The notes beneath the pieces were generated by a model, which did no database searches, had not been told where the DNA came from, and worked only from the letters and a program-made list of their open reading frames with translations. The translations under genes and the position numbers were made by a program. Positions 7,650 to 14,005 of a DNA stretch of 16,119 bases are shown here, piece after piece (position 1 is the first letter of the stretch; each line of letters begins with the position of its first letter). The stretch covers positions 1 through 16,119 of the forward strand of contig DASZZX010000393.1 in the NCBI GenBank assembly GCA_036260415.1, written 5' to 3'. This DNA is from DASZZX01 sp036260415. Lineage in GTDB: Bacteria; Actinomycetota; Nitriliruptoria; Nitriliruptorales; JAHWKO01.

Positions 7650-7667
7650 CCCGGCCGGTCGGCCGGG
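7650..7667 (+). terminator. GC hairpin downstream of the SAM hydrolase gene
   Basis: CCCGGCC (7650-7656) pairs with GGCCGGG (7661-7667) around a 4-base loop. It lies 65 bases after the SAM hydrolase stop and has no T run. It could be a weak terminator or attenuator between that gene and the SDR gene, but such hairpins are common by chance in DNA this GC-rich. Confidence 0.3.
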
Positions 7668-7710
7668 CAGCGAGGTTGCTGACCTCATGACCGCCGGCCG
7701 GCGCTCGCGT

Positions 7711-7724
7711 CCTCCCCGGGGAGG
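7711..7724 (+). repeat. Perfect 14 bp palindrome in the SDR leader
   Basis: CCTCCCCGGGGAGG is fully self-complementary. It is followed 16 bases later by a second CCTCC/GGAGG pair (7741-7745 and 7751-7755, 5-base loop). Both lie in the 186-base gap before the SDR gene. The stems contain Shine-Dalgarno-like GGAGG, so folding could mask alternative ribosome sites. The true site, AGGGAGG at 7761-7767, lies just outside. Operator or 5' UTR structure is possible and unproven. Confidence 0.35.
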
Positions 7725-7771
7725 TGCGACACTCACACGTCCTCCCACGTGGAGGCGGCAAGGGAGGCGAC

Positions 7772-8851
7772 GTGGGCAGGCGTGTGCTCATCACCGGGAT
7801 CTCCGGCCAGTTGGCCGGGCTCCTCGCGCGTGCGCTCGAGCAGCACGACGACGTCGAGTACCTGGTCGGCGTGGACGTGCGCGAGCCGTCACACGACCTG
7901 CGCCGCACCGAGTTCGTCCGCGCCGACATCCGCAACCCCCTGGTGACACGGGTGATGACCGCCACCGAGGTCGACACGGTCGTGCATGCCGCGGTCACCG
8001 CCACGCCATCGTCGGCTGGCGGCCGGGCGCGCATGAAGGAGCAGAACGTCATCGGGACGATGCAGCTGCTGGCCGCCTGTCAGAAGGCCCCCAGCCTGCG
8101 CACGCTCGTGGTCAAGTCCTCGACCGCGGCCTACGGCAGCGACCACACCGACCCCGCCCTCTTCACCGAGGACGCCACACCGCGCGTCCCACCCAAAGGC
8201 GGCTTCGCCAAGGACGTGACAGAGATCGAGGGCTACGCCCGCAGCCTCGGCCGCCGCCGCAAGGACGTCACCGTCACGATCCTACGCTTCAGCAACTTCA
8301 TCGGCGGGTCCATCGACTCGCTGTTCACGCGCTACTTCTCCCTGCCCGTCTGCCCGACCGTGCTCGGGTTCGACCCGCGGCTGCAGTTCTGCCACAGCGA
8401 CGATGCCGTCGCCGTCCTGGAGGCGGCGGCGCTGCGCGACCATCCCGGCATCTTCAACGTGGCCGGACCCGGCATCCTCTACCTGTCCCAGGCGATCCGG
8501 AAGGCGGGACGCATCCCCGCTCCGGTCGCGCTGCCGTTCGTGAACCTGGCCGGCGGGCTGGTGCGACGGACCGGGCGGCTGGACTACTCCACCGAGCAGC
8601 TGGGGTTCCTGCAGTTCGGGCGGGTCGGTGACATCACCAAGCTGCGCGACGTGTTCGGCTACCAGCCGCGTTACTCGACCCGGGAGGCTCTGGAGGACCA
8701 CGTGGCACGCCGACGCATCCGGGGGCTGGCGCCGACCGAGCCGCGGGTCGAGTGGGACCGCGACCTCTACGACTTCATCCAGCGCAAGGGGCAGGAGCGT
8801 TTCACCGCGGCCCGGGCCAGCGGGTCGGAGCGACGCGGGGAGGACCGGTGA
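7772..8851 (+). CDS. Atypical NAD-dependent epimerase/dehydratase-like SDR (GalE2/Rv0501-like)
   Basis: Extended short-chain dehydrogenase fold of about 359 residues. The cofactor motif is TGISGQLAG (8-16), starting directly after RRVLI, and the second half resembles sugar epimerases. The usual catalytic Tyr-x-x-x-Lys is not recognisable. Where the Lys should be, the protein reads PPKGGFAKDV, with glycine four residues before the lysine. Activity as a classical epimerase is therefore doubtful, and the M. tuberculosis homologue I remember (Rv0501, named galE2) seems to share this. GTG 7772 with AGGGAGG four bases upstream is preferred. GTG 7724 is possible but lacks a proper site. The gene is followed after 79 bases by the acyltransferase, a pairing conserved in actinobacteria. 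It may act with that enzyme in lipid or envelope metabolism, which is inferred from context only. Confidence 0.82.
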   Translation: MGRRVLITGISGQLAGLLARALEQHDDVEYLVGVDVREPSHDLRRTEFVRADIRNPLVTRVMTATEVDTVVHAAVTATPSSAGGRARMKEQNVIGTMQLLAACQKAPSLRTLVVKSSTAAYGSDHTDPALFTEDATPRVPPKGGFAKDVTEIEGYARSLGRRRKDVTVTILRFSNFIGGSIDSLFTRYFSLPVCPTVLGFDPRLQFCHSDDAVAVLEAAALRDHPGIFNVAGPGILYLSQAIRKAGRIPAPVALPFVNLAGGLVRRTGRLDYSTEQLGFLQFGRVGDITKLRDVFGYQPRYSTREALEDHVARRRIRGLAPTEPRVEWDRDLYDFIQRKGQERFTAARASGSERRGEDR

Positions 8852-8930
8852 GACCGGTCAGCGGAGCTGCGCAGCAGGGACCCGGAAGGGGCGGTCGCAC
8901 GCCACGCGGGGCGGTTCCGGAGGTGTCCAC

Positions 8931-10022
8931 GTGACGGAAGGGCAGGACGCGCGCATCTACTCGATCGCCGAGGAGCGGGCGGTCCGTGCTGCGGCGCGCG
9001 AGGAGCAGGGCGCCCGCCCCCGGTGCGGGGCCACGACGGCCGCCGGCCGGCCCTGCCGCAACTACGCCGTGCAGGACGGTCTGTGTCGCGTGCATGCCGT
9101 CGCCAGCAGCGACAGCTTCGAGGTCCCGATGGAAGCGCGTCGGGGCGACGGCGGGATCGACCTCCTCGAGGGTCTGCGGGAGGTGCTCGGCGACGAGTGG
9201 GCAGAACACGTCGAGGCGGTCGTCGCGTTCCTGCGTCGGCGCCTCACCGGCCGGTACCCGGTCGATGATTTCGGGTTCGACCGCGAGCTGACCGAGCGGG
9301 TGCTCCTGCCGCTGCTACGTCCGATGTACCGCCGGTACTGGCGGGTCCGCGGCGTCGGACACGAGCGTGTGCCCGACGGCGGGGCGCTGGTCGTCGCCAA
9401 CCATGCCGGCACCCTGCCGGCGGACGCCCTCATGGTGAAGCTCGGCCTGTACGACGAGGTCGGCCGGCACCTGCGCCTGCTCGGTGCCGACCTGGTCTGG
9501 CGGCTGCCCTTCGTGGGAGAACTGGGCCGCAAGATGGGTAGCACGATGGCGTGCAACGAGGACGCCCTGCGTCTGCTGCGGTCGGGGGAACTGGTCGGGG
9601 TCTGGCCGGAGGGGTTCAAGGGGATCGGCAAGCTCTACCGCGACCGGTACAAGCTCCAGCGGTTCGGGCGGGGCGGCTTCGTGGAGGTGGCTCTACGGGC
9701 GGGCACTCCGATCGTGCCGACCGCGATCGTCGGCAGCGAGGAGATCTACCCGCTGCTGTACGACTTCCGCACGCTGGCACGGTTGTTCGGGGTGCCCTAC
9801 TTCCCGCTGACGTTCACGTTCCCGTGGCTCGGTCCGTTGGGCCTGATCCCACTGCCGTCCAAGTGGATCGTCGAGTACGGCGAGCCGATCGACACCGGCG
9901 AGTACGGCCCCGACGCCGCCGACGACCCCATGGCGGTGTTCGACCTCACCGACCGGGTCCGCGACACGATCCAGCAGATGCTGTACCGCAACCTGATGGG
10001 GCGTCGCTCGATGTTCCTCTGA
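8931..10022 (+). CDS. PlsC-type acyltransferase with N-terminal Cys/His motif (Rv0502-like)
   Basis: Predicted membrane-associated glycerolipid acyltransferase, 363 residues. The start is GTG 8931 with GGAGG 7 bases upstream. Residues 30-56 contain C32, C42, C52 and H55 (Cx9Cx9CxxH) in a context RCGATTAAGRPC...GLCRVHA. This is a short zinc-binding-like motif also found alone in many small bacterial and phage proteins. The acyltransferase domain runs from about 130: NHAGTLPAD (157-165) as motif I, VWPEGFKG (224-231) as motif III, and GTPIVPTAIVGSEE (258-271) as motif IV. The His and Asp of motif I are separated by six residues rather than the classical four. Acyl donor and acceptor are unknown. 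Rv0502 of M. tuberculosis occupies the same place beside galE2, as I recall. Terminates at the 10089-10116 hairpin. Confidence 0.87.
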   Translation: MTEGQDARIYSIAEERAVRAAAREEQGARPRCGATTAAGRPCRNYAVQDGLCRVHAVASSDSFEVPMEARRGDGGIDLLEGLREVLGDEWAEHVEAVVAFLRRRLTGRYPVDDFGFDRELTERVLLPLLRPMYRRYWRVRGVGHERVPDGGALVVANHAGTLPADALMVKLGLYDEVGRHLRLLGADLVWRLPFVGELGRKMGSTMACNEDALRLLRSGELVGVWPEGFKGIGKLYRDRYKLQRFGRGGFVEVALRAGTPIVPTAIVGSEEIYPLLYDFRTLARLFGVPYFPLTFTFPWLGPLGLIPLPSKWIVEYGEPIDTGEYGPDAADDPMAVFDLTDRVRDTIQQMLYRNLMGRRSMFL

Positions 10023-10088
10023 GGTCCGCCGCCGGCCAGGGCGGGATGCGGAGCCGGCGAGTGGGGGTTGGCGGGCCGGTGCATGCGA

Positions 10089-10116
10089 GGAGGGCGGGCC
10101 GTGCGGCCCGCCCTCC
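10089..10116. terminator. Bidirectional hairpin terminator between convergent genes
   Basis: GGAGGGCGGGCC (10089-10100) and GGCCCGCCCTCC (10105-10116) form a perfect 12 bp stem with the loop GTGC. It lies 66 bases after the acyltransferase stop on the + strand and 20 bases after the LPXTG-protein stop on the - strand. There is no T run, as is usual in GC-rich actinobacteria. The hairpin marks the end of both convergent transcription units. Confidence 0.85.
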
Positions 10117-10136
10117 GGTCGGTGTGCGGTCGTGGG

Positions 10137-11552
10137 TCACAGCCGCCGGCGCAGTCCCACCGCTCCGGCCATGGCCATGAGCCCAGCCACGATCGCGATG
10201 GCACCACCACCGGTCCGCGGCAGATTCGTGTCCGCCGAGACGGCCGGCACTGGGGCGGGCGGGGCCGGTGCCGCCGGCGGCGGCGATGCCGCCTCCACGG
10301 GGGCGCCGGCGGCCTTGACCTCAGCCGCGGTGGGCAGCAGGTCCAGCCGCACGTCCAACAGGCCCGCGAGCTGTGGGCTGACCGCGCTGGCCGCGTTCAG
10401 CGGCCGCAGGCCGAGGGAGAACGCCGAGGTCGCCGCCTTGGCCAGCGAGCCGTCGGGGGCCACGAACGTGGTGCCCTCGCCCTGCGCCACGGACAGGCCG
10501 GCGGTGTCGAGGATCTGGCCGAGCAGCGACTCCACCGGGCCGAGCAGCGCGTTGGCGTCGATGCCGGCGAGCTGCGGGTCGTTGAGGTCCAGCGTGAAGT
10601 CGCCCACGGTCAGCGTCTGGCCCTCGACGCCCACGATCGTGTCGTCGGCGAGTTGCACCGCGATGACCTTGGTGACCGTGTCGGCGGATGCGCCGCCCGG
10701 CTTGCCGTTGGTGCGGGCGATCGAGCTGTACTGGAAGGCGGGGACCTTCACTAGGCCGCCCAGCAGGCTGGCCTCCAGCAGGCCGGCGTCGGCGTTGGAC
10801 ACCACCGCGTCGGCGTCGGTGGTGACCGTCGACTCGCTCCACAGCTTCTTGATGTCGATGAGGCTCACCTGCGTGATGTCGGGCAGCTCGGGCAGCTGGT
10901 CGGGTAGGACGCTGGGGACGTCCACACCGGTGGCGCCCTCGACGCCCTCCAGGGAGTCGTTGACCGTCTGCTCGACCGTCGTCAACGCGCCGTTGAGGTC
11001 GCCCACGAGGTCGTTGACGGTGCCGGTCGCGGTCTGGACCGCGTCCTGCAGGGTGTCACGGACCTCGGCGGGCACCGGCGAGCCGTCCTGGAACAGCGGT
11101 GCAAGGCTGACCTTGAGGTGCGCCAACTCCGAGAAGGAGCGTGACAGCTTGCCGACGGCGTCGGCCGTGTACTCCATGGTGCCGGCACCGACGTCGACGA
11201 CGCCGGCCAGGTTCTGCTCAACGATCGCCTTGCGGCCCGTGGTCTCGCCACCGGACGCCAGCGACTCGTTGAGCAGGCCGGACAGCAGCTTCGCGACCGC
11301 GTCCACGGTGCCCGCCGAGTCGAGCACCGAGACGGTCGAGGAGATCCGCTGGTTGAGCGCACCTCCGCCGGTCACCGCGTCCAGCAGTCCAGCCGGGGTG
11401 CCGACCGTCAGATCGAGTGTCAGCGCCTCCGCCGAACCGGAGAACACGGCAGGTCCCGCGCCCACCGCCCCGGCTCCCGGCGCGCTCATCGCGATCGCCG
11501 ACGTGGCGGCGACCAGGGTGGTGGCGGCGCGCCGCCACGAGTTCCTTCTCAT
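10137..11552 (-). CDS. Secreted LPXTG-anchored cell-wall surface protein
   Basis: A 471-residue exported protein that is probably sortase-linked to peptidoglycan. The N-terminus is a signal peptide (MRRNSWRRAATTLVAATS... with likely cleavage after AGA, residues 27-29). The C-terminus is a complete sorting signal: LPRTG (444-448), a hydrophobic segment, then RRRL. The body, about 30-420, is rich in Ala, Val, Leu, Asp and Thr with many short hydrophobic periods. I recognise no catalytic domain. A Pro/Ala spacer (APAPPAPVPA) precedes the sorting signal. ATG 11552 has AAGGAG 7 bases upstream. A competing ATG at 11559 is out of frame. It lies directly downstream of the sigma/anti-sigma pair on the same strand, with its own promoter-like region at 11660-11687. 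No sortase gene is in the window. Function unknown beyond surface location. Confidence 0.85.
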   Translation of the reverse strand: MRRNSWRRAATTLVAATSAIAMSAPGAGAVGAGPAVFSGSAEALTLDLTVGTPAGLLDAVTGGGALNQRISSTVSVLDSAGTVDAVAKLLSGLLNESLASGGETTGRKAIVEQNLAGVVDVGAGTMEYTADAVGKLSRSFSELAHLKVSLAPLFQDGSPVPAEVRDTLQDAVQTATGTVNDLVGDLNGALTTVEQTVNDSLEGVEGATGVDVPSVLPDQLPELPDITQVSLIDIKKLWSESTVTTDADAVVSNADAGLLEASLLGGLVKVPAFQYSSIARTNGKPGGASADTVTKVIAVQLADDTIVGVEGQTLTVGDFTLDLNDPQLAGIDANALLGPVESLLGQILDTAGLSVAQGEGTTFVAPDGSLAKAATSAFSLGLRPLNAASAVSPQLAGLLDVRLDLLPTAAEVKAAGAPVEAASPPPAAPAPPAPVPAVSADTNLPRTGGGAIAIVAGLMAMAGAVGLRRRL

Positions 11553-11659
11553 CCGTCATCTCCTTGCGCACGTGCGCCAGCCCCTGCGGGCACGGACCCA
11601 GACCCTGGCCAGCCGTACGCGTCCGGATGGACCGTGGCTCACCGGCCAGGCATCCAATC

Positions 11660-11687
11660 ACAACGAACGCTCTGTTGTCACGTGACG
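11660..11687 (-). promoter_or_regulatory. Candidate sigma-BldN-type promoter of the LPXTG gene
   Basis: On the minus strand CGTCAC (11687-11682), 16 bases, then CGTTGT (11665-11660). This differs at one base in each box from CGTAAC-N16-CGTTGA, the consensus I remember for Streptomyces sigma-BldN. It lies in an AT-richer island about 108 bases before the LPXTG start. It contains a perfect GTCACGTGAC palindrome (11677-11686). Transcription would begin near 11653. The inference rests on the BldN-family sigma gene nearby. Confidence 0.45.
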
Positions 11688-11701
11688 CACGGATTGTCGT
11701 C

Positions 11702-11821
11702 GCGCGCCTCGCGCACGCAACCGAGCGTGATGTCGACAGCACGATCAGCGAACGCGGTGGCGGTTGGCGGGCGCCTCGCCGCGCGCCCCGCGCACGCGAC
11801 CGAACGTGGTGCGCCGAGCAC
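11702..11821. repeat. Imperfect direct repeat upstream of the LPXTG promoter
   Basis: A unit of about 41 bases at 11702-11742 recurs at 11781-11821 (period 79). 32 of 41 positions are identical, and 25 of the first 28. Both copies start GCGCGCC and contain CGCGCACGC. They lie in the 439-base gene-free stretch 11553-11991, just behind the predicted -35 of the LPXTG gene. I see no convincing gene in that stretch. Otherwise it holds only the promoter and the hairpin at 11883-11901. Activator sites or a decayed duplication are both possible. Confidence 0.45.
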
Positions 11822-11882
11822 CTGCAGCGACGGACTGGCGGAGGCGGGGCCGGGGCGTCCGGTGGGAGACCCCACCATGTCG

Positions 11883-11901
11883 GGCGGCCACGCAGGCCGC
11901 C
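11883..11901 (-). terminator. Hairpin downstream of the anti-sigma gene
   Basis: GGCGGCC (11883-11889) pairs perfectly with GGCCGCC (11895-11901) around the 5-base loop ACGCA. It lies about 90 bases past the anti-sigma stop. It could end the sigma/anti-sigma transcript and insulate the LPXTG gene promoter. No T run is seen. A longer-range pair GGGAGCGCC/GGCGCTCCC (11916-11924 and 11983-11991) flanks it. Confidence 0.4.
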
Positions 11902-11991
11902 GCTCGTGACGCGTCGGGAGCGCCCGTGGCGCGCCGATCAGGATCCTCGAATGGTGCCCGAGCGGGGCCGGGGGACGGCGTCGGCGCTCCC

Positions 11992-13182
11992 TTACGGCGA
12001 CTCGCCGAGGAGCAGGTCGGCGGCCGACTCGATCGGCTCGATGATGGCCGAGCTGAGCGGCGCCGTGAGCGGCTCGGTGATCGGGGCGACGACCGATCCG
12101 GCCGGTGTCGTCACCGGTGACGAGGGCACCGGCGGCGACGGCTCGAGGTGTGGCGGCTCGATCGGCAGACCCTCGTTTGTGACCGGGAGGTCGGTCAAAG
12201 GCACGTTCACCTGCTCGGGCGGTTCGGTGGGCGACTCGGGCGACCCGGACGGGGCAGTGGTCGTGTGGGGGCGCGCCGAGGACGGGCCGGTGGCCGTCTC
12301 CTCCGTGTCGGGCGCTGCGCTGGCTGCGTCGTTCGGCAGCGCGTCACCCACCGGTTGGGTGGGCACGCAGCAGGGGCGCGTCTGCATCGCCGGGCCCACG
12401 TCCGGCTCGAGGATCACGAACGGACCGTCGTCGCAGGGCACGCAGCCGGCCAGCGCCAAGGCGGTCGCCTGCACTTCGATGCGCCGCACGACCTCCAGCG
12501 AGTCCTGCGCGAAGGGCACCACCTCCACCGGCAGCTCGTCGACGATGTCGGCCAGCGTGGCGCGCTGCTGCTGGACGAAGCGTCCCAGCTCGTGCAGGAC
12601 GGTGCTGTCACCGGTGTCGTCGTACACGCTCAGCAGGTCGATGGCGCCCCGACGGCTGGCCTCGTCCATGGCGTCCAGGAGGTCCACCAGGGTCGTGGGA
12701 GCCAGCGTGCGGGCCCCGGCGACGACCTCGTCGAGGCGCCGCTGCGCGATCGCCAGGTGGAGGCGGCCCGTCTCGATCGCGCCGCTCGCCAGCGAGAGGC
12801 GCAGCTGTTCGCCGGCGCGCTTGGCGCCGTACAGGGCATCCCCCGGCTGCGAGCGCTCAGCCGCGGCCACCATCCCTGCTGTGCCGATCGTCGACGCTGA
12901 CAGGGCCGACGCAAGCGCGAGGCTGGCGGAGCGCCGCCAGCGCGCCAGCCGTTCGCCCACGCTGGGTGCCGGCGTGGGCGTCGCCGGCAGCATCTCGGCG
13001 GCCTCGCGGACCAGGGTGGCGCGCAGCGATCGGGTGAACTCGGGACGCGGTCGGGCGACGGGGACCTCGCGCAGTGCCCCCGCCAAGTACGCCAGCCGAT
13101 CAAGTTCCGACGCCCAGCCGGCGTCGCCGCCATCGAGGACCACCACGAGCTCCTCGATCGCCTCCAGCTCGCTGCGGCTCAC
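11992..13182 (-). CDS. DUF5667-domain membrane anti-sigma factor (RsbN-like)
   Basis: Predicted to hold the adjacent BldN-type sigma factor inactive at the membrane. Residues 1-65 (SELEAIEELVVVL... PEFTRSLRATLVREAAEML) form the cytoplasmic helical part expected to bind sigma. A transmembrane helix spans about 85-108. The external part begins QPGDALYGAKRAGEQLRLSL, the DUF5667 signature, with long helices to about 245. Then come four cysteines (C247, C250, C271, C272) and a Pro/Thr/Glu-rich tail. The start is GTG 13182 with GGGAGGG 8 bases upstream, giving 396 residues. The frame is open further upstream, but that would overlap the sigma gene and lacks family sequence. The 65-base gap to the sigma gene contains its own promoter-like element. 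The RsbN role is inferred from family and position. The signal sensed outside is unknown. Confidence 0.85.
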   Translation of the reverse strand: MSRSELEAIEELVVVLDGGDAGWASELDRLAYLAGALREVPVARPRPEFTRSLRATLVREAAEMLPATPTPAPSVGERLARWRRSASLALASALSASTIGTAGMVAAAERSQPGDALYGAKRAGEQLRLSLASGAIETGRLHLAIAQRRLDEVVAGARTLAPTTLVDLLDAMDEASRRGAIDLLSVYDDTGDSTVLHELGRFVQQQRATLADIVDELPVEVVPFAQDSLEVVRRIEVQATALALAGCVPCDDGPFVILEPDVGPAMQTRPCCVPTQPVGDALPNDAASAAPDTEETATGPSSARPHTTTAPSGSPESPTEPPEQVNVPLTDLPVTNEGLPIEPPHLEPSPPVPSSPVTTPAGSVVAPITEPLTAPLSSAIIEPIESAADLLLGESP

Positions 13183-13197
13183 TCCCCCGTCCCTCCC

Positions 13198-13236
13198 TGA
13201 CACCTGTGTCAACGAGACCGTCGGCTGGTGGTTACG
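13198..13236 (-). promoter_or_regulatory. Sigma-BldN-type promoter with overlapping inverted repeat, before the anti-sigma gene
   Basis: On the minus strand CGTAAC (13236-13231), a 16-base spacer, then CGTTGA (13214-13209). From memory this is exactly the sigma-BldN promoter consensus of Streptomyces. A transcript would start near 13202, leaving a leader of about 20 bases that holds the GGGAGGG ribosome site. TGACAC/GTGTCA arms (13198-13203 and 13206-13211) form an inverted repeat over the -10 and start point, a plausible operator. Both arms also fit BldD half-sites, but with one extra base between them. The context implies the sigma factor drives its own anti-sigma. Confidence 0.7.
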
Positions 13237-13247
13237 TCCCGGGTCTG

Positions 13248-13841
13248 TCACCGTCCGCGCTCCTCGGCGAAGGCCGGATGGTCGCGCACGATCTGCGCCA
13301 GCGCCCGCAACGCCCGGTACTGCAGCGCCTTGATCGCCCCCTCCGAACGGTCCATGCACTCAGCTGTTTCGGCCACCGACCGGGTCTGGGTGAAGCGCAG
13401 GAACAGCACCTCGCGATGCTCCTCCTTCAGCAGCTCCATGGCCTTGCCGAGGGCGTCGGCCAGGTCGGCGGCGAGCGCGAGCGACTCGGGGTCGTCGGTG
13501 GCGTCCTCGTCGGGCTCGTCGCGGATCTCTTCGACCGGGCGGACCAGCCGTGCCCGCGCCGACTTGAAGTGGTCGGTCACGCGGTTGCGTGCGATCGTGA
13601 TGAACCACGCGCCGATGTCGACACCCTGCCAGCGGAAGCGCGGCAGCGCGCGCAACGCTCGCAGGAACACGTCCGAGGTGAGGTCCTCCGCCAGATCGCG
13701 GTCCCCGACCTTGTGGAACACGAAACCGTAGACCTGGTCGACGTACAGGTCGTACAGGCTGGCGAACGCCTGACCGTCACCCTGCTGCGCACGGGTCACG
13801 AGGTCGACGACCTCGGGGTCGAGCGTCTGGATGGGGTTCAC
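13248..13841 (-). CDS. ECF sigma factor, BldN family
   Basis: RNA polymerase sigma-70 family protein of the extracytoplasmic-function group, 197 residues. Region 2 (about 20-95) includes RAQQGDGQAFASLYDLYVDQVYGF, DLAEDLTSDVFLRALRALPRF, and WQGVDIGAWFITIARNRVTDHFKS. Region 4 (about 130-190) includes LKEEHREVLFLRF, SVAETAECMDRSEGAIKALQYRAL. These phrases run almost word for word with Streptomyces BldN (AEDLTSETFLRALRRI, GAWLVTIARNLVADHFKSSRFRL, NEGAIKTLQYRAVRTLARLL, as remembered). It lacks the long N-terminal extension of streptomycete BldN. The start is GTG 13841 with GGGAG 3 bases upstream. The anti-sigma gene follows after 65 bases and a 28-residue membrane peptide precedes it by 42. It probably directs expression of surface proteins, inferred from BldN control of chaplins and rodlins. 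Confidence 0.93.
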   Translation of the reverse strand: MNPIQTLDPEVVDLVTRAQQGDGQAFASLYDLYVDQVYGFVFHKVGDRDLAEDLTSDVFLRALRALPRFRWQGVDIGAWFITIARNRVTDHFKSARARLVRPVEEIRDEPDEDATDDPESLALAADLADALGKAMELLKEEHREVLFLRFTQTRSVAETAECMDRSEGAIKALQYRALRALAQIVRDHPAFAEERGR

Positions 13842-13883
13842 GTGCTCCCGCGGTTCGTCGGGTGGCGGCGGCGCGGGGTCGCC

Positions 13884-13970
13884 TCAGCCGCTGCGGAGCA
13901 ACTGGATCGTGGTGGCAGCCACGATCACGACCAGCAGCACCGTGAGCGCGATGGCGGTCCCCGTCCGCAC
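13884..13970 (-). CDS. Small single-pass membrane peptide, 28 residues, upstream of the sigma gene
   Basis: A short gene missed by length cut-offs. It starts at GTG 13970 with a near-perfect ribosome site (GAGGAGG, 13981-13975) four bases upstream and ends TGA at 13886-13884. The peptide begins MRTGTAIALT, continues as an unbroken hydrophobic run of Val/Leu/Ile/Ala, and ends TIQLLRSG. It has one positive residue before the helix and one after it. It is the first gene behind the predicted promoter at 14006-14018 and lies 42 bases before the BldN-type sigma gene, so both are probably on one transcript. It could be a membrane modulator of the anti-sigma complex, or only a translated leader. I know of no named homologue. 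The strength of the ribosome site is the main evidence. Confidence 0.6.
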   Translation of the reverse strand: MRTGTAIALTVLLVVIVAATTIQLLRSG

Positions 13971-14005
13971 CGTGCCTCCTCGCGGCGGACGTCGGTCAAC
14001 TCACA

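Noticed and set aside
7586..7771. Search for the tiny Lys/Arg-rich COX24-type gene that follows the HTH gene in mycobacteria
   Set aside because: No KKRRKR-like frame is present in this gap or next to the HTH gene. It is either elsewhere or absent.
10132..11685. Long + strand frame (over 500 codons) opposite the LPXTG gene
   Set aside because: It mirrors the minus-strand gene, has low-complexity Ser/Pro/Thr composition, no ribosome site and no recognisable domain. GC-rich codon bias keeps antisense frames open. The signal peptide and sorting signal are on the minus strand.
11417..13333. Long + strand frame opposite the anti-sigma gene
   Set aside because: Arg/Ser-rich shadow of the DUF5667 gene with no family sequence. 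The minus strand has the ribosome site, TM helix and domain.
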